DNA of 64,000 nucleotides. Origin: CAWCLK01 sp963796225. GTDB lineage: Bacteria > Actinomycetota > Nitriliruptoria > Nitriliruptorales > Nitriliruptoraceae. Positions 38,357 through 50,028 of the stretch are shown one piece after another. Position 1 is the first letter of the stretch. Every line of letters begins with the position of its first letter. The translations under genes were made by a program, and so were the position numbers. The stretch is taken from contig CAWCLK010000033.1 in assembly GCA_963796225.1 (NCBI GenBank), positions 55,992 to 119,991 of the forward strand, written 5' to 3'. The notes below the pieces were generated by a model. The model saw nothing but the letters and a program-made list of their open reading frames with translations. It was not told where the DNA came from and searched no databases.

Positions 38357-39011
38357 TCAGAGCAAGCGCCGCCCCGCGGCCCACGCCGTCAGCTCGTGGC
38401 GATTGCTCAGCTGGAGCTTGCGCAACACGTTCGAGACGTGGGTCTCCACGGTCTTGACCGAGATGTGCAGCCGCCCGGCGGTCTCGCGGTAGGTGAAGCC
38501 CCGCGCGATGTGGCGCATGACCTCCTTCTCGCGGCTGGTGAGCTGGTCGAGCTCCTCGTCGATCGCCTCCATGCCCTCGGGCATGGCCCCCGCGAAGGCG
38601 TCCAGCACGAACCCGGCCAGGCGCGGGCGAGAACACCGCGTCGCCCTCGTGGACGCGACGGATGGCGTCGACGAGCTCGTCCGGCGAGATGGTCTTGGTC
38701 ACGTACCCGCGGGCCCCGGCGCGGATCGTGGCGATGACGTCCTCGGCGGCGTCGGAGACGCTGAGCGCGAGGAAGGTCGTGTCGATCACGCCCTCGGCAC
38801 GCGCCCCTGCGATCACCTCGCGTCCGCCACCGCCCGGCAGGTGGACGTCGAGCAGGACCACGTCGGGGCGCGTGCGACGGATCCCCTGGATGGCCCCGTC
38901 GACGTCGGCGGCCTCGCCCACGACGTGGACCCGTTGGCCGATCTCGGCGCGGACCCCCGTGCGGAACAGCTTGTGGTCGTCGACCAGGAACACGGTGATG
39001 GCGGCGGTCAT
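38357..39011 (-). CDS. NarL/LuxR-type response regulator (frameshifted)
   Basis: ATG 39011: [40 protein letters not shown] with the phospho-acceptor Asp, FLALSVSDAAEDVI and AGARGYVTKTISPDELVDAI with the conserved Lys. A frame change near 38625 leads to the LuxR helix-turn-helix: LDQLTSREKEVMRHIARGFT, YRETAGRLHISVKTVETHVS, NVLRKLQLSNRHEL. About 217 residues. Its start overlaps the stop of the PspC-kinase gene, its evident partner. Confidence 0.85.
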
Positions 39012-40268
39012 GGCGTCCTCGCGGTGATGGTGGACGGGAGGTCGGTCGGGTCGGCTGGGGGGCGGCGGGGGGACCGGGGGACCCACAGCTCCACCTCCAC
39101 GCCCTGGCCGGGGGTGGCGACCACGTGCGCCCCGCCCCCCAGGCGTTGCAGCCGGGCGTGGATCGAGCCGCGCAGCCCGCGGCGGTCCGGTGGGACCTGG
39201 GCGGGGTCGAAGCCCTCGCCGCGGTCCCGGACGAACGCCTCGACGCGGTCGGTGTCGGCCTCGACGTACAGGCTGGCGTCGGCCACCCCGGCGTGCTTGC
39301 CGACGTTGACCAGGGCCTCCCGCGTGGCCGCCAGCAGGCCGGCCACCGCCTCGTCGACCGGGGCGTCGCCGACCACGACGGTGTCGACGTCGAGGTCGAA
39401 GGTGGCCTCGACCTCGCCGACGAGGTCGTCGATCGGCCCCGGCCAGCGAGGAGGCCGGGTCGAGGTGGTCGCGGTCGCCGTACAGCCAGGCGCGCAGCTC
39501 GCGCTCCTGCTGGCGTGCGAGCGTGACCATCCGCCGTGGCTGGTCGCCGGCGCGCTGGATCAGCGCCAGGGTCTGCAGGACCGAGTCGTGCAGGTGCGCG
39601 GCGACCTCGTCGCGCGCGGCCGCCCGTGCGGCCTCGTCGCGTTCCCGCCCGAGCTGCTCCCACAGGCGCAGCAGCCACGGGGCCAGCAGCAGCACCACCC
39701 CGATGGTGATCCCGGCCAGCGGGGCCAGCACCTCGACGGGGTCGTCGGTGGCCGACAGGAAGACCAGCGCGCTGGCGCCGGTCAGGGTCGCGCCGATGAT
39801 GATCCGGCCGGCGGTGCCGGTGCGCGAGCCGGTGAGGCCGAGGGGGTCGTCGGCGGGGCGGCGGTCCCCGGCGTGGCCACCACGGGTCCAGATGACCGCC
39901 GAGGCGATGCCCGCCAGCAGCGCCGGCCACACCAGCGCGTCGCCGAACCACAGCCCGAGCGCCCGCAGCATCAGCAGCACGCCGAGCCCCACGAGGCTGA
40001 CCGCGGCCGCCTGCTGCAGGTCCAGGGGGCGCGCGGGCGGGTCCTCGTCCTCGCCGGGCTCGTCGGAGACCACCAGGCCGATCCCGTACAGCAGGATGCC
40101 CGCCCCGCCGGCCAGCGCCAGCACGACGAAGAAGATCCGCAGCAGCACCGGGTCGACCCCGGTCCGGGCGCCGAGCCCTCCTGCCACGCCCCGCAGGACG
40201 CGGTCCCGGCGCGAGCGCAGGAAGCGCGTGCGGGACACCGCCGGGGTGGACGGAGCGGCGGGGGACAT
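39008..40268 (-). CDS. PspC-domain sensor histidine kinase (frameshifted)
   Basis: ATG 40268. A PspC domain first ([53 protein letters not shown]), then further membrane helices ([19 protein letters not shown] and [18 protein letters not shown]), then a NarX/DegS-type kinase core: [20 protein letters not shown] with the phosphorylated His. A frame change near 39440 leads to the ATPase ([40 protein letters not shown], ending TARTP). The class and layout match actinobacterial PspC kinases thought to report on envelope stress. Divergent from the PspC-LiaF gene 233 bp away. Confidence 0.82.
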
Positions 40269-40501
40269 GGACGCGTGCCTCGGGACGACGAAGGTGGACG
40301 AGTGCCATGGTCCCACACGCCCGGCAGGTTCGCGCCCGGTCGCGGCCCGGCCCCACCCCGGGGTGCCTCAGGGTGGCCTCGGGGTGGCCCCCCATGGTCG
40401 GGGGGTGTCCGACGGTGGACCATGTGGAGCAGATGGCGCCACCACGGCCGGCGCCACACCCCGTCCCCGGGCGAACCGCCCACCCTCCTCAGGAGGCTGT
40501 C

Positions 40502-41789
40502 ATGTCCACCCCCTCCACCCCCCGCCGACTGGTCCGTCGCACCGACGACCGCGTGATCGCCGGCGTGGCCAGCGGGCTGGCCGACCTGTTCGGTCTCGAT
40601 CCCGTCCTGGTCCGCATCGGCTTCGTGGTCCTCGCCTTCGCCGGCGGGGCCGGGGTCATCATCTACGGCGCCCTGTGGCTGCTGACGCCCGAGGCCGTCG
40701 GCGGCGCCGCCCCCGTCGCCACGACCGGCGACCGCGGTCCGGCCTTCTGGATCGCCATCGGGCTGTTCGTGCTGGCCGCACTGACCCTGGCCGACACGGT
40801 CGCCGATCGGTCCTTCGTGTGGCCGATCGTGCTCATCGGCGCCGGCATCGCGCTGTGGCGCTCCGACGGCGCCCGCTCGCGGGCCACGACCCTGCCGGCC
40901 GGTGCCACGCCCGGTGGTCCCGAGGCCCCGGCGCCCACCTGGACCCCGCCGCCCCCGCCCTCCGGCGTGGCCCGTCCTGCGCCGCGCCCCGGCACCGGCG
41001 GCCCGTCGGGTCCGTCGGACCCGACCGCTCCGGTCGACCCGGTCGGGCCCGGGGGCCCCGGCTGGACCCCGCCGCCGGCCACGTGTCCGGGAGCGCTCCC
41101 TGCTCGGCCGGCTGACCATCGGGGCGGCGCTGCTGGCCGTCGGTGTGCTGGCGATCCTCGACGCCACCGACGTGCTGGCCCTCACCGCCCACGACGCCTT
41201 CGCGGTCGCGCTGCTCGTGGTCGGCGCCGGCCTGGTCGTCGGCGCCTGGGCGGGGCGGGCCCGGTGGCTGGTGTTCCCGGCGATCCTCGTGCTGCTGCCC
41301 GGGCTCGTGCTGACCTCGGTCGCCGACGAGCTCGACATCCCGCTGGGCTCCGGCATCGGGGAACGCTCGTTCGGGACCACGGCCGCCGCCGACATCGAAC
41401 CGCTCTACGAGCTCGGCATCGGGGACCTGACCATCGACCTGGGCGACGCCGACCTCGACGGCCAGCGGGTCGAGACCGCCATCCGCGTCGGCTTCGGCCA
41501 GGCCACGGTGATCGTCCCCGACGACGCCCGCGTCGAGGTCACCTGGTCGCTGACCGGCGGGCAGGTCGAGCTGTTCGACGGCGACCGGCAGGGCCGGGGC
41601 CTCGACGGCAGCGCGGTCTTCCCGGGTGCGGAAGGTGCCGGGACGCTGGTGCTCGACGTCGACGTCGCCGTGGGCCAGGTCACCCTCGTGCGGGAGTCCG
41701 ACCGGCCGATGGGCGACCGCGTCCCGCCGGGCGAGTCCTTCGACGGCGTCGACTTCGGCCTCGCCCCCCACGCCCTGACGACCTCGTGA
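40502..41789 (+). CDS. PspC-domain, LiaF-like envelope-stress protein (frameshifted)
   Basis: CAGGAGG precedes ATG 40502. PspC domain: [60 protein letters not shown]. Two more helices ([40 protein letters not shown]) are followed by a Pro-rich linker of about 60 residues with a frame change near 41085, then further helices ([40 protein letters not shown]) and a C-terminal LiaF/cell-wall-active domain ([40 protein letters not shown]). LiaF proteins repress partner kinases; the divergent PspC kinase is the likely partner. Confidence 0.82.
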
Positions 41790-41818
41790 CCGACCCGACG
41801 TCCCTTCGGAGGACCACC

Positions 41819-42071
41819 ATGAAGACCCACCCCACCGACCTGCTCTCCCTCGTCCCCGGCCTGCTGTGCGTCGCGATCGCCGCGCTGGCGCTGGCCGGCG
41901 GCCTCACCGTCGACGTGCTGACCACCGAGTGGGTGTGGCCGACCGTGCTCGTGGCCCTCGGCCTGCTGGTGCTGGCCTCGGCCGGCATGGGTCGGCGCCC
42001 CGCCCCGGGACGCGGCGACCGAGGACGAGGTCACCGTCGAGCCCGACGCGGCGCCCCCGACCGAGGACTGA
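41819..42071 (+). CDS. Small two-helix membrane protein (frameshifted)
   Basis: CGGAGG precedes ATG 41819: [59 protein letters not shown], then a frame change near 42007 into [20 protein letters not shown], ending at 42071. About 83 residues. Lies 29 bp after the PspC-LiaF gene, so part of the same operon. Family not recognised; LiaF operons often include such small membrane proteins. Confidence 0.65.
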
Positions 42072-42107
42072 GCGGCGCATCCCAGCCGTCCGGTAGCATG
42101 GCTGCAC

Positions 42108-42130
42108 GTTGCCGACAGCACGGCGGCAAC
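42108..42130 (+). terminator. Hairpin between PspC operon and purA
   Basis: gttgccg and cggcaac are perfect 7-bp arms with a 9-base loop, 36 bp after the small membrane gene and 90 bp before purA. It may be a terminator or part of the purA leader; TAGCAT at 42094-42099 just upstream is a possible -10. Confidence 0.35.
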
Positions 42131-42220
42131 GGACCTCGCGTCCTCCATCATCCCGGGACCCCAACGCGTGCCGCACCGCACGTGCACGGCCGGTCCCGGC
42201 CTCGCGCGGAAGGGCACACC

Positions 42221-43516
<1,296 letters not shown>

Positions 43517-43525
43517 GGGGCGGGG

Positions 43526-43945
43526 TCAGGTGTCGTCGCGGGGGCCGTCGTCGCGGCGGGCAGCCTTCATCTCGGCCTCGTGCACGTGGCGCCGCCCCGC
43601 CAGCAGCTCGTCGCGGACGCGGCGGTCCCAGCGGTCGGCGACGGCGTAGTAGGTCGTGTCGAAGTCCTCGACGACCTCGAAGGTCCAGCGGTCCGGGAGG
43701 ACGTTGCGTCCGACGAGCTCGGTGCGCAGCTGGGCGGCCAGCTCGGGATGGCCGGCCTGCTCGAGCAGCTCGACGGCCTCGCCGAACTGGGCGTCGGCGT
43801 GCCCGATCATCTGGTGCAGGTCGTACAGGCGCCCGCGAGCGCGCACGACCCACTCGAAGGCCTCGCTGACCTTGCCGGCCGCGGCCACGGTGGCGTCGTC
43901 GGCGTCGGCGGGGCGCTGGTGGGGGGCGTCGGGCTGCTCGGGCAT
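43526..43945 (-). CDS. Conserved hypothetical protein, helical
   Basis: 139 residues from ATG 43945; upstream in-frame starts cannot be excluded. SEAFEWVVRARGRLYDLHQM, GHADAQFGEAVELLEQAGHP, ELVGRNVLPDRWTFEVVEDF, DTTYYAVADRWDRRVRDEL, then a charged end (RHVHEAEMKAARRDDGPRDD). The pattern GRNVLPDRWTFEVVEDFDTTYY is a recurring actinobacterial hypothetical; no function is known to me. Convergent with purA, 9 bp apart. Confidence 0.65.
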   Translation of the reverse strand: MPEQPDAPHQRPADADDATVAAAGKVSEAFEWVVRARGRLYDLHQMIGHADAQFGEAVELLEQAGHPELAAQLRTELVGRNVLPDRWTFEVVEDFDTTYYAVADRWDRRVRDELLAGRRHVHEAEMKAARRDDGPRDDT

Positions 43946-44066
43946 GGTGGTCGGTCCGCGGGTCGGGGACTCGTCCTCGCGTTCGACGGTGGCCGCCCCG
44001 CGTGCCGCCGACGGACGGACGGTCCCTACGCTTCGCCCACGACGAGACGGCAGCTGGAGGTGACCC

Positions 44067-45341
44067 GTGGGTCGATCGGTCCTGGTGGTCGGTGGCGGCG
44101 GACGTGAGCACGCGCTGGCGTGGCGGCTGGCGACCTCGCCGTCGGTCGACCGCGTGGCCACCGCCCCGGGCAACCCCGGCATGGCTGCGCTCGGGCCGAC
44201 CCACGCCGTCGACACCGGCGACCCGGTGGCCGTGGCCGAGCTCGCCGAGCGCGAGGGCGTCGACCTCGTCGTCGTCGGCCCCGAGGCGCCGCTGGTCGCC
44301 GGCGTGGTGGACGAGCTCGCCCGCCGCGAGATCCCGGCCTTCGGACCGTCGAGCGGCGCGGCGCGGCTGGAGGCCTCCAAGGCCTGGGCCAAGGAGGTCA
44401 TGAACGCGGCCGGGGCGCCGACCGCCGGGCACGTGGCGACCGGCGACCGCGACGAGGCCCACGCGGCGCTGGACCGCTTCGCCGCCCCGTACGTGGTCAA
44501 GGCCGACGGGCTGGCCGCCGGCAAGGGCGTGCGCATCTGCGACGAGCTCGACGAGGCCCGCGAGGCGGTCGACGACGCCCTGGTGCGGGGCGCGTTCGGG
44601 GACGCCGGGGCCAACCTGGTGATCGAGGAGTTCCTCGACGGGCCCGAGCGCAGCGTGTTCGGGGTCTGTGACGGCACCGACGTGGTGCTGCTGTCGCCGG
44701 CGCAGGACTACAAGCGCGCGCTCGACGGCGACGAGGGCCTCAACACGGGCGGCATGGGCGCCTACACGCCGGTACCCGGGTTCGGGTTCGACGAGGCCGA
44801 GGCGCTGCGCGACACGGTGTTCACCCCGGTGCTGCGCGAGCTGGCCGACCGCGGCACGCCGTTCCGGGGCCTGCTGTACGCCGGCCTGGTCGAGACGGAG
44901 GCCGGCCCGAAGCTGCTCGAGTTCAACGTCCGCTTCGGCGACCCCGAGACCCAGGTGATCCTGCCGCGCCTGGCCAGCGACCTCGGCGAGCTGCTGTGGG
45001 CCTCGGCGACCGGGTCGGTCACCGACGTCGAGGTCGCCTGGCACGACGACGCGTTCGTCGGCGTGGTGCTGGCGTCCGGCGGCTACCCGGGCAGCTACGA
45101 CACCGGCAAGCAGATCACCGGCGTCGACCGGGCCGCCGCCATGGACGGCGTGCAGGTGTTCCACGCGGGCACCTCGGACTCCGGCGACGGCACGCTGGTC
45201 ACGGCCGGGGGACGGGTCCTCACCGTGGTGGGGCGGGGCGCCACGGTCGGCGACGCCCGCCACGTCGCCTACGAGGCCGCGTCGAAGATCAGCTGGTGGG
45301 GCAAGCACCAGCGCTCCGACGTCGCCCTGTTGCCGATCTGA
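44067..45341 (+). CDS. purD: Phosphoribosylamine-glycine ligase (GARS)
   Basis: 424 residues, full length. GTG 44067 has GGAGGTGA upstream. ATP-grasp ligase that joins glycine to phosphoribosylamine in purine synthesis. SVLVVGGGGREHALAWRL, ATAPGNPGMAALGP, VDLVVVGPEAPLVAGVVDEL, PYVVKADGLAAGKGVRICDE, LVIEEFLDGPERSVFGVCDG, and LEFNVRFGDPETQVILPRL. Ends 10 bp before the gamma-glutamyltransferase-like gene. Confidence 0.95.
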   Translation: MGRSVLVVGGGGREHALAWRLATSPSVDRVATAPGNPGMAALGPTHAVDTGDPVAVAELAEREGVDLVVVGPEAPLVAGVVDELARREIPAFGPSSGAARLEASKAWAKEVMNAAGAPTAGHVATGDRDEAHAALDRFAAPYVVKADGLAAGKGVRICDELDEAREAVDDALVRGAFGDAGANLVIEEFLDGPERSVFGVCDGTDVVLLSPAQDYKRALDGDEGLNTGGMGAYTPVPGFGFDEAEALRDTVFTPVLRELADRGTPFRGLLYAGLVETEAGPKLLEFNVRFGDPETQVILPRLASDLGELLWASATGSVTDVEVAWHDDAFVGVVLASGGYPGSYDTGKQITGVDRAAAMDGVQVFHAGTSDSGDGTLVTAGGRVLTVVGRGATVGDARHVAYEAASKISWWGKHQRSDVALLPI

Positions 45342-45351
45342 GCGCCCCGCG

Positions 45352-46875
45352 ATGACGCTCGGGATCGCGGCCAGCAACGAGGTCGCCGCGCAGGCGGGCC
45401 TCGCACTGGCCGACGCGGGGGGCAACGCCGTGGACGCTGCCGTGGCGGCGGCCGTGACGTCGTGCTGCACCGAGCCCGGCGTGTGCTCGCTCGGGGGCGG
45501 GGCGTTCCTGCTGGCGGCGCGCCGGGGACGGCCGGTGATGGCCATCGACGCCAACGTCGAGATGCCGGGGCGCGGGCAGCCGCGCGACGCCTTCGAACGC
45601 GGCATGTGGGAGTACCGGTCGGGGTACGCCGGCGGCATGCACACCGCCATCGGGCACGGGACCATCGCCACGCCGGGCACGCTGAAGGGCCTTGCCCGGC
45701 TCCACGCCGAGTTCGGCCGCGCCCCGTGGCGTGATGTCCTCGAGCCCGCGATCGTCGCGGTCCGCGACGGCTTCCCCCTGGGGCGGTCCAACCACCACTA
45801 CCTCGAGTTCGTGCACGACGGGCTGTACGGCTGGCACGCCCCGTCCCACGCCGTGCTGCACGACGCCGACGGGAACCTGCACCCGGTCGGGGCGACCCTG
45901 CGCATCCCCGAGCTCGCCGACACGCTCGACGCCCTGGCCGGCGAGGGTGTCGGGCTGCTGTACCGGGGCGAGCTCGGGGCGATGGTCGCCGAGGACGTCG
46001 CAGCCAACGACGGCCTGCTGACTCGCGAGGACCTCGCCGCCTACGAGCTCGCGGTCGGCGCCGCCCGCACCCTGCACGTGCGCGGCTGGGACGTGGCCAC
46101 CGTGCCGCCCCCGTCGATCGGCGGGGCGGTGCTGGCGGCGATGCTGCTGCTCATGGGCGACGAGCCCGACGGGGGGTGGACGCCCCGGGCCGTCCGCCGC
46201 CTCGTCGACGTCCAGGTCGCCGTGCTGGGCCGGCGCGCGACCCACCTCGACGTGGCCGACGACCTGCGCGCCGCGTCGACCGCGTTCGTGGACGAGGCCG
46301 TGGCCGCGGGGCTCGGACCGCACGGCGGGGCGCCCTCGACCGTGCAGGTCTCGGCCGTGGACGCCGAGGGCCTGACGGTCTCGATCACCGCGTCGTCCGG
46401 GTACGGGTCCGGCGTGATGACGCCCGGGACCGGCATCTGGATGAACAACAGCCTCGGCGAGTTCGAGCTCAACCGCCGCGGCCTGCACGCGCTCCCGGTC
46501 GGGACCCGGCTGCCGTCGAACATGGCGCCGACGATCGCCCGGTCGGGCTCGCGCACGATCGCCATCGGCTCACCCGGCGCGGACCGCATCACCACCGCGA
46601 TCCTGCAGGTCCTGGCCGGCGTGGTCGGGGCGCGACTGCCCCTCGACGAGGCCAACCGCCACCCGCGCCTGCACGTCGTGCGGTCGCCCGAGGGCGACGT
46701 CGAGGTGTGGCACGAGGAGGATCTCGAGCTGGCCGAGGTCCCGTACGCGACCCGCGTGTTCCCGCCGACCTCGATGCTGTTCGGTGGGGTCGGCGTGGTC
46801 GAGGCCGGCGGCCATCGGGGCGTGGACGCGCAGGCCGACCCGCGCCGCGACGGCGATGCGCGCGTGGGCCGGTAG
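45352..46875 (+). CDS. Gamma-glutamyltranspeptidase-family protein
   Basis: 507 residues. N-terminal part: GIAASNEVAAQAGLALADAG, GNAVDAAVAAAVTSCCTEPG, CSLGGGAFLLAARRGRPVMA. The autoprocessing site is in HGGAPSTVQVSAVDAEGLT, where the Thr would become the nucleophile; GYGSGVMTPGTGIWMNNSLG and SNMAPTIARSGSRTIAIGSP follow, as in the family. No signal peptide is visible, so it is probably cytoplasmic, unlike classical periplasmic GGT, and may act on another amide. Co-directional with purD. Confidence 0.82.
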   Translation: MTLGIAASNEVAAQAGLALADAGGNAVDAAVAAAVTSCCTEPGVCSLGGGAFLLAARRGRPVMAIDANVEMPGRGQPRDAFERGMWEYRSGYAGGMHTAIGHGTIATPGTLKGLARLHAEFGRAPWRDVLEPAIVAVRDGFPLGRSNHHYLEFVHDGLYGWHAPSHAVLHDADGNLHPVGATLRIPELADTLDALAGEGVGLLYRGELGAMVAEDVAANDGLLTREDLAAYELAVGAARTLHVRGWDVATVPPPSIGGAVLAAMLLLMGDEPDGGWTPRAVRRLVDVQVAVLGRRATHLDVADDLRAASTAFVDEAVAAGLGPHGGAPSTVQVSAVDAEGLTVSITASSGYGSGVMTPGTGIWMNNSLGEFELNRRGLHALPVGTRLPSNMAPTIARSGSRTIAIGSPGADRITTAILQVLAGVVGARLPLDEANRHPRLHVVRSPEGDVEVWHEEDLELAEVPYATRVFPPTSMLFGGVGVVEAGGHRGVDAQADPRRDGDARVGR

Positions 46876-46924
46876 GCGGTGCCGTCGCGCGCGACGGGGC
46901 GGCACGCGTCGGCTGAGCGCCCCG

Positions 46925-47356
46925 TCAGCTGCGCTGGATGACCTTCACCAGGCGGTCGAGGTCGCCCTCGAACTGCTTGCCGAAGGTCTTGGCCGCGACC
47001 TTGCCCGTACCGAACTTGAAGAACTTGCCGGGGTCGAACTCGACCTGGCAGCGCATCGTCGTGTCGTCCCCGTCCTCGGCGAACGTGAAGCGCATGTGCT
47101 GGTGGAAGGGCTTCTCGCCGCCGTAGGCATAGGCCGTCGGCTCGTCCCACGTCGTGACGGTGGACTCGAGGTTGATCGACACGCCGATCAGGCCCGCCTT
47201 GATGTGCAGGACGCGGCCCTCGCCCGGCCCGCCCTCGGCGGTGACCGAGTTGGCCATCGACACCCACTCGCTGGCGAGATCGGGGTCGGTGACGACGTCG
47301 AAGCACTGCTGGGGGCTGGCCCCCGGCACCGTGCGCGTCCAGTCGAACTCGTACAT
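46925..47356 (-). CDS. SRPBCC-fold (START-like) protein
   Basis: ATG 47356 preceded by CAGGAG. 143 residues: YEFDWTRTVPGASPQQCFDV, VTDPDLASEWVSMANSVTAE, GRVLHIKAGLIGVSINLEST, FHQHMRFTFAEDGDDTTMRC, QVEFDPGKFFKFGTGKVAAK. The alternation and the closing long helix are those of the polyketide cyclase/SRPBCC fold, which holds hydrophobic ligands. Function unassigned. Divergent from purC. Confidence 0.75.
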   Translation of the reverse strand: MYEFDWTRTVPGASPQQCFDVVTDPDLASEWVSMANSVTAEGGPGEGRVLHIKAGLIGVSINLESTVTTWDEPTAYAYGGEKPFHQHMRFTFAEDGDDTTMRCQVEFDPGKFFKFGTGKVAAKTFGKQFEGDLDRLVKVIQRS

Positions 47357-47436
47357 GGCGCTCCTGCCCTGCGACGAGCCGAACCGTACTCCCTGCTGTC
47401 TAGGCTCGGTGGCTGTCCCCACGCGAAGGTCCCGGC

Positions 47437-48336
<900 letters not shown>

Positions 48337-48377
48337 GACCCCGTGCGAGCGAGCGCGACGAACGTCCATGGCCGGTC

Positions 48378-48394
48378 GTGGGGGCCGCCCCCAC
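48378..48394 (+). terminator. Terminator-like hairpin after purC
   Basis: gtggggg and cccccac pair around a 3-base loop, 41 bp after purC. Confidence 0.55.
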
Positions 48395-48451
48395 CGTGCG
48401 TGGGTACCGGCTCACGCGTCGTTGCCCCACCATGGGTCGTGGTGATGCCTG

Positions 48452-49429
48452 TTGACCCACGTGACTCCTGAACTGCCCGAGATCGTCCTGGCCTATGCGC
48501 CGCCGGCCCCCCCGGCGGGCGGTGGCCAGCGCCGACGCCGTCTGCGCCGCCCCGCCTGGGGCATCGCGCCGATCGCCGTGGACCCCGACCTGTGGACCGC
48601 GGGGCCGCGTCGCCGCCGCCTCGTGCGTGCCGCCACGCTCACCGGCCTGATGGGCGTGACCTGGGCCGGGACCACTGCCCTGCCCGCGGTCGCACCGGAC
48701 ACGCCCGACCAGATCGCCGCCGTGATCGACGAGACGGTCGAGGCCGAACGCCCCGTCCTCGACGTCTCCGAGCTGGGCGCCGGGATGGCCGCTGCGCGTT
48801 CCGGCGACACCGAGGTTGCGCCCCGACCCGAATCGAGCGGCGGGCGGGCCGAGGCCGCGCAGGAGGATCCCGACGCCTGGCGCACCAACGTGATCGCGAC
48901 GCACGGTGACGTCGAGATCGTCCAACCCAGCCCGCACGTACAGATGGTCGGCTTCCACGAGGGGGGGTCGGCGGCCGACGACGTACGCCCCGCCGCCGCC
49001 CCGGACCGGAACCTCGGTGAGGAGCCCGTGGCCAGCGAGCGGCGGGAGGACCCGCTGCCCTCGATGGTCCTGCCGGGCCGTGGTCGCGGTACCGGATCGG
49101 CGACCGCCATCGACGTCGCCATGGACGAGGGCCGCAAGGTCTTCGCACCCGTGACGGGCACCGTGACCGCCGCCAACGAGTACTCGCTGTACGGCAAGGT
49201 CACCGACACGATCATCACGATCGAGCCGGACGGCCACCCCGACGTGCAGCTGAAGATCCTCCACGTCCTCGACGCCCAGGTCGAGATCGGTGACCGGGTC
49301 GAGGCGGGCCGCACGGTGCTCGCGGAGGGCCCGCACAAGCTGCCGTTCTCGTCGCAGATCGACCGGTTCGTGACCAAGAAGGGCCGCACGCTGCCGCACG
49401 TGCACCTCGAGATGGAGCGCGTCGGCTGA
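48452..49429 (+). CDS. Membrane-anchored M23-like protein lacking a catalytic His
   Basis: TTG 48452 has GGTGAT five bases upstream; GTG 48461 is an alternative. A basic N-terminal region ([20 protein letters not shown]) is followed by a weak membrane segment (LVRAATLTGLMGVTWAGTTA) and a long disordered region. The C-terminal ~120 residues form an M23/LytM-like fold: GRGTGSATAIDVAMDEGRKV, FAPVTGTVTAANEYSLYGKV, LKILHVLDAQVEIGDRVEAG, and RTLPHVHLEMERVG. The HxH motif is present (HVH), but the first zinc ligand, normally His in GxHxGxD, is absent (GSATAID). It may bind or regulate peptidoglycan enzymes instead of cutting. Confidence 0.75.
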   Translation: MTHVTPELPEIVLAYAPPAPPAGGGQRRRRLRRPAWGIAPIAVDPDLWTAGPRRRRLVRAATLTGLMGVTWAGTTALPAVAPDTPDQIAAVIDETVEAERPVLDVSELGAGMAAARSGDTEVAPRPESSGGRAEAAQEDPDAWRTNVIATHGDVEIVQPSPHVQMVGFHEGGSAADDVRPAAAPDRNLGEEPVASERREDPLPSMVLPGRGRGTGSATAIDVAMDEGRKVFAPVTGTVTAANEYSLYGKVTDTIITIEPDGHPDVQLKILHVLDAQVEIGDRVEAGRTVLAEGPHKLPFSSQIDRFVTKKGRTLPHVHLEMERVG

Positions 49430-49435
49430 GCGGGG

Positions 49436-49801
49436 TCAGGCCAGCGTGATCGCACGACCCGTTGCCAGCGCCTCCACGATCCGGGCGGCACCGACCACGG
49501 TGGCGCCCTCGATCGTGTCGTCGCCCGTGATCCCGCGCTTGGTCGTGCACGCCGAGCACAGCCAGATCTCGCCGCCCGCGTCCACGAGCTGGCGCACCAG
49601 GTCCCCGAGCGGGGGCTGGCCCTCCGACTCCACGCGGTCGGCCACCCCGGGTGTGCCCAGCCACACCGCGTCGATGGTGCACACGACCACGGCCCGCTGA
49701 CCCGACACGGCGGCCACCGACGCTGCGATGAAGGGCACCGTGGCCCGCTCGGGCTCGTCCTCCCCGTGCGAGCAGCAGAACAGCAGGGGGTCGTCGGCCA
49801 T
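49436..49801 (-). CDS. DsrE-family protein
   Basis: 121 residues from ATG 49801: ADDPLLFCCSHGEDEPERAT, VPFIAASVAAVSGQRAVVVC, TIDAVWLGTPGVADRVESEG, LRQLVDAGGEIWLCSACTTK, RGITGDDTIEGATVVGAARI. The strand order and the cysteine after IWLCSAC match DsrE/DsrF-like proteins that carry sulfur as a persulfide or act in regulation. No partner sulfur-relay gene is adjacent. Confidence 0.75.
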   Translation of the reverse strand: MADDPLLFCCSHGEDEPERATVPFIAASVAAVSGQRAVVVCTIDAVWLGTPGVADRVESEGQPPLGDLVRQLVDAGGEIWLCSACTTKRGITGDDTIEGATVVGAARIVEALATGRAITLA

Positions 49802-50028
49802 GGTCGTCTCGTCACGTCGGGGTGGTCAGGGAGTCTGGCAGGACGCGTCGCCGTGCGCGTAGTCCACGCAAGTCCGCAGCTTGCTCCTACGCGTGTAGTA
49901 GTCTGCCCCGACGCGCGCCTGACCTGTGCAGCAGGTGAGCGCGCACCCGCGTGGGTCCGGTGTCGTCCGCGTTGGGTCGATCCGACACCACTCGATCCCA
50001 CGATGATCGACATGGGAGGACCACCAAC

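Noticed and set aside
48337..48451. c-di-AMP (ydaO) riboswitch before the M23-like gene
   Set aside because: Such riboswitches precede cell-wall hydrolase genes in actinobacteria, but the conserved core is not visible here; only a short terminator hairpin after purC is seen.
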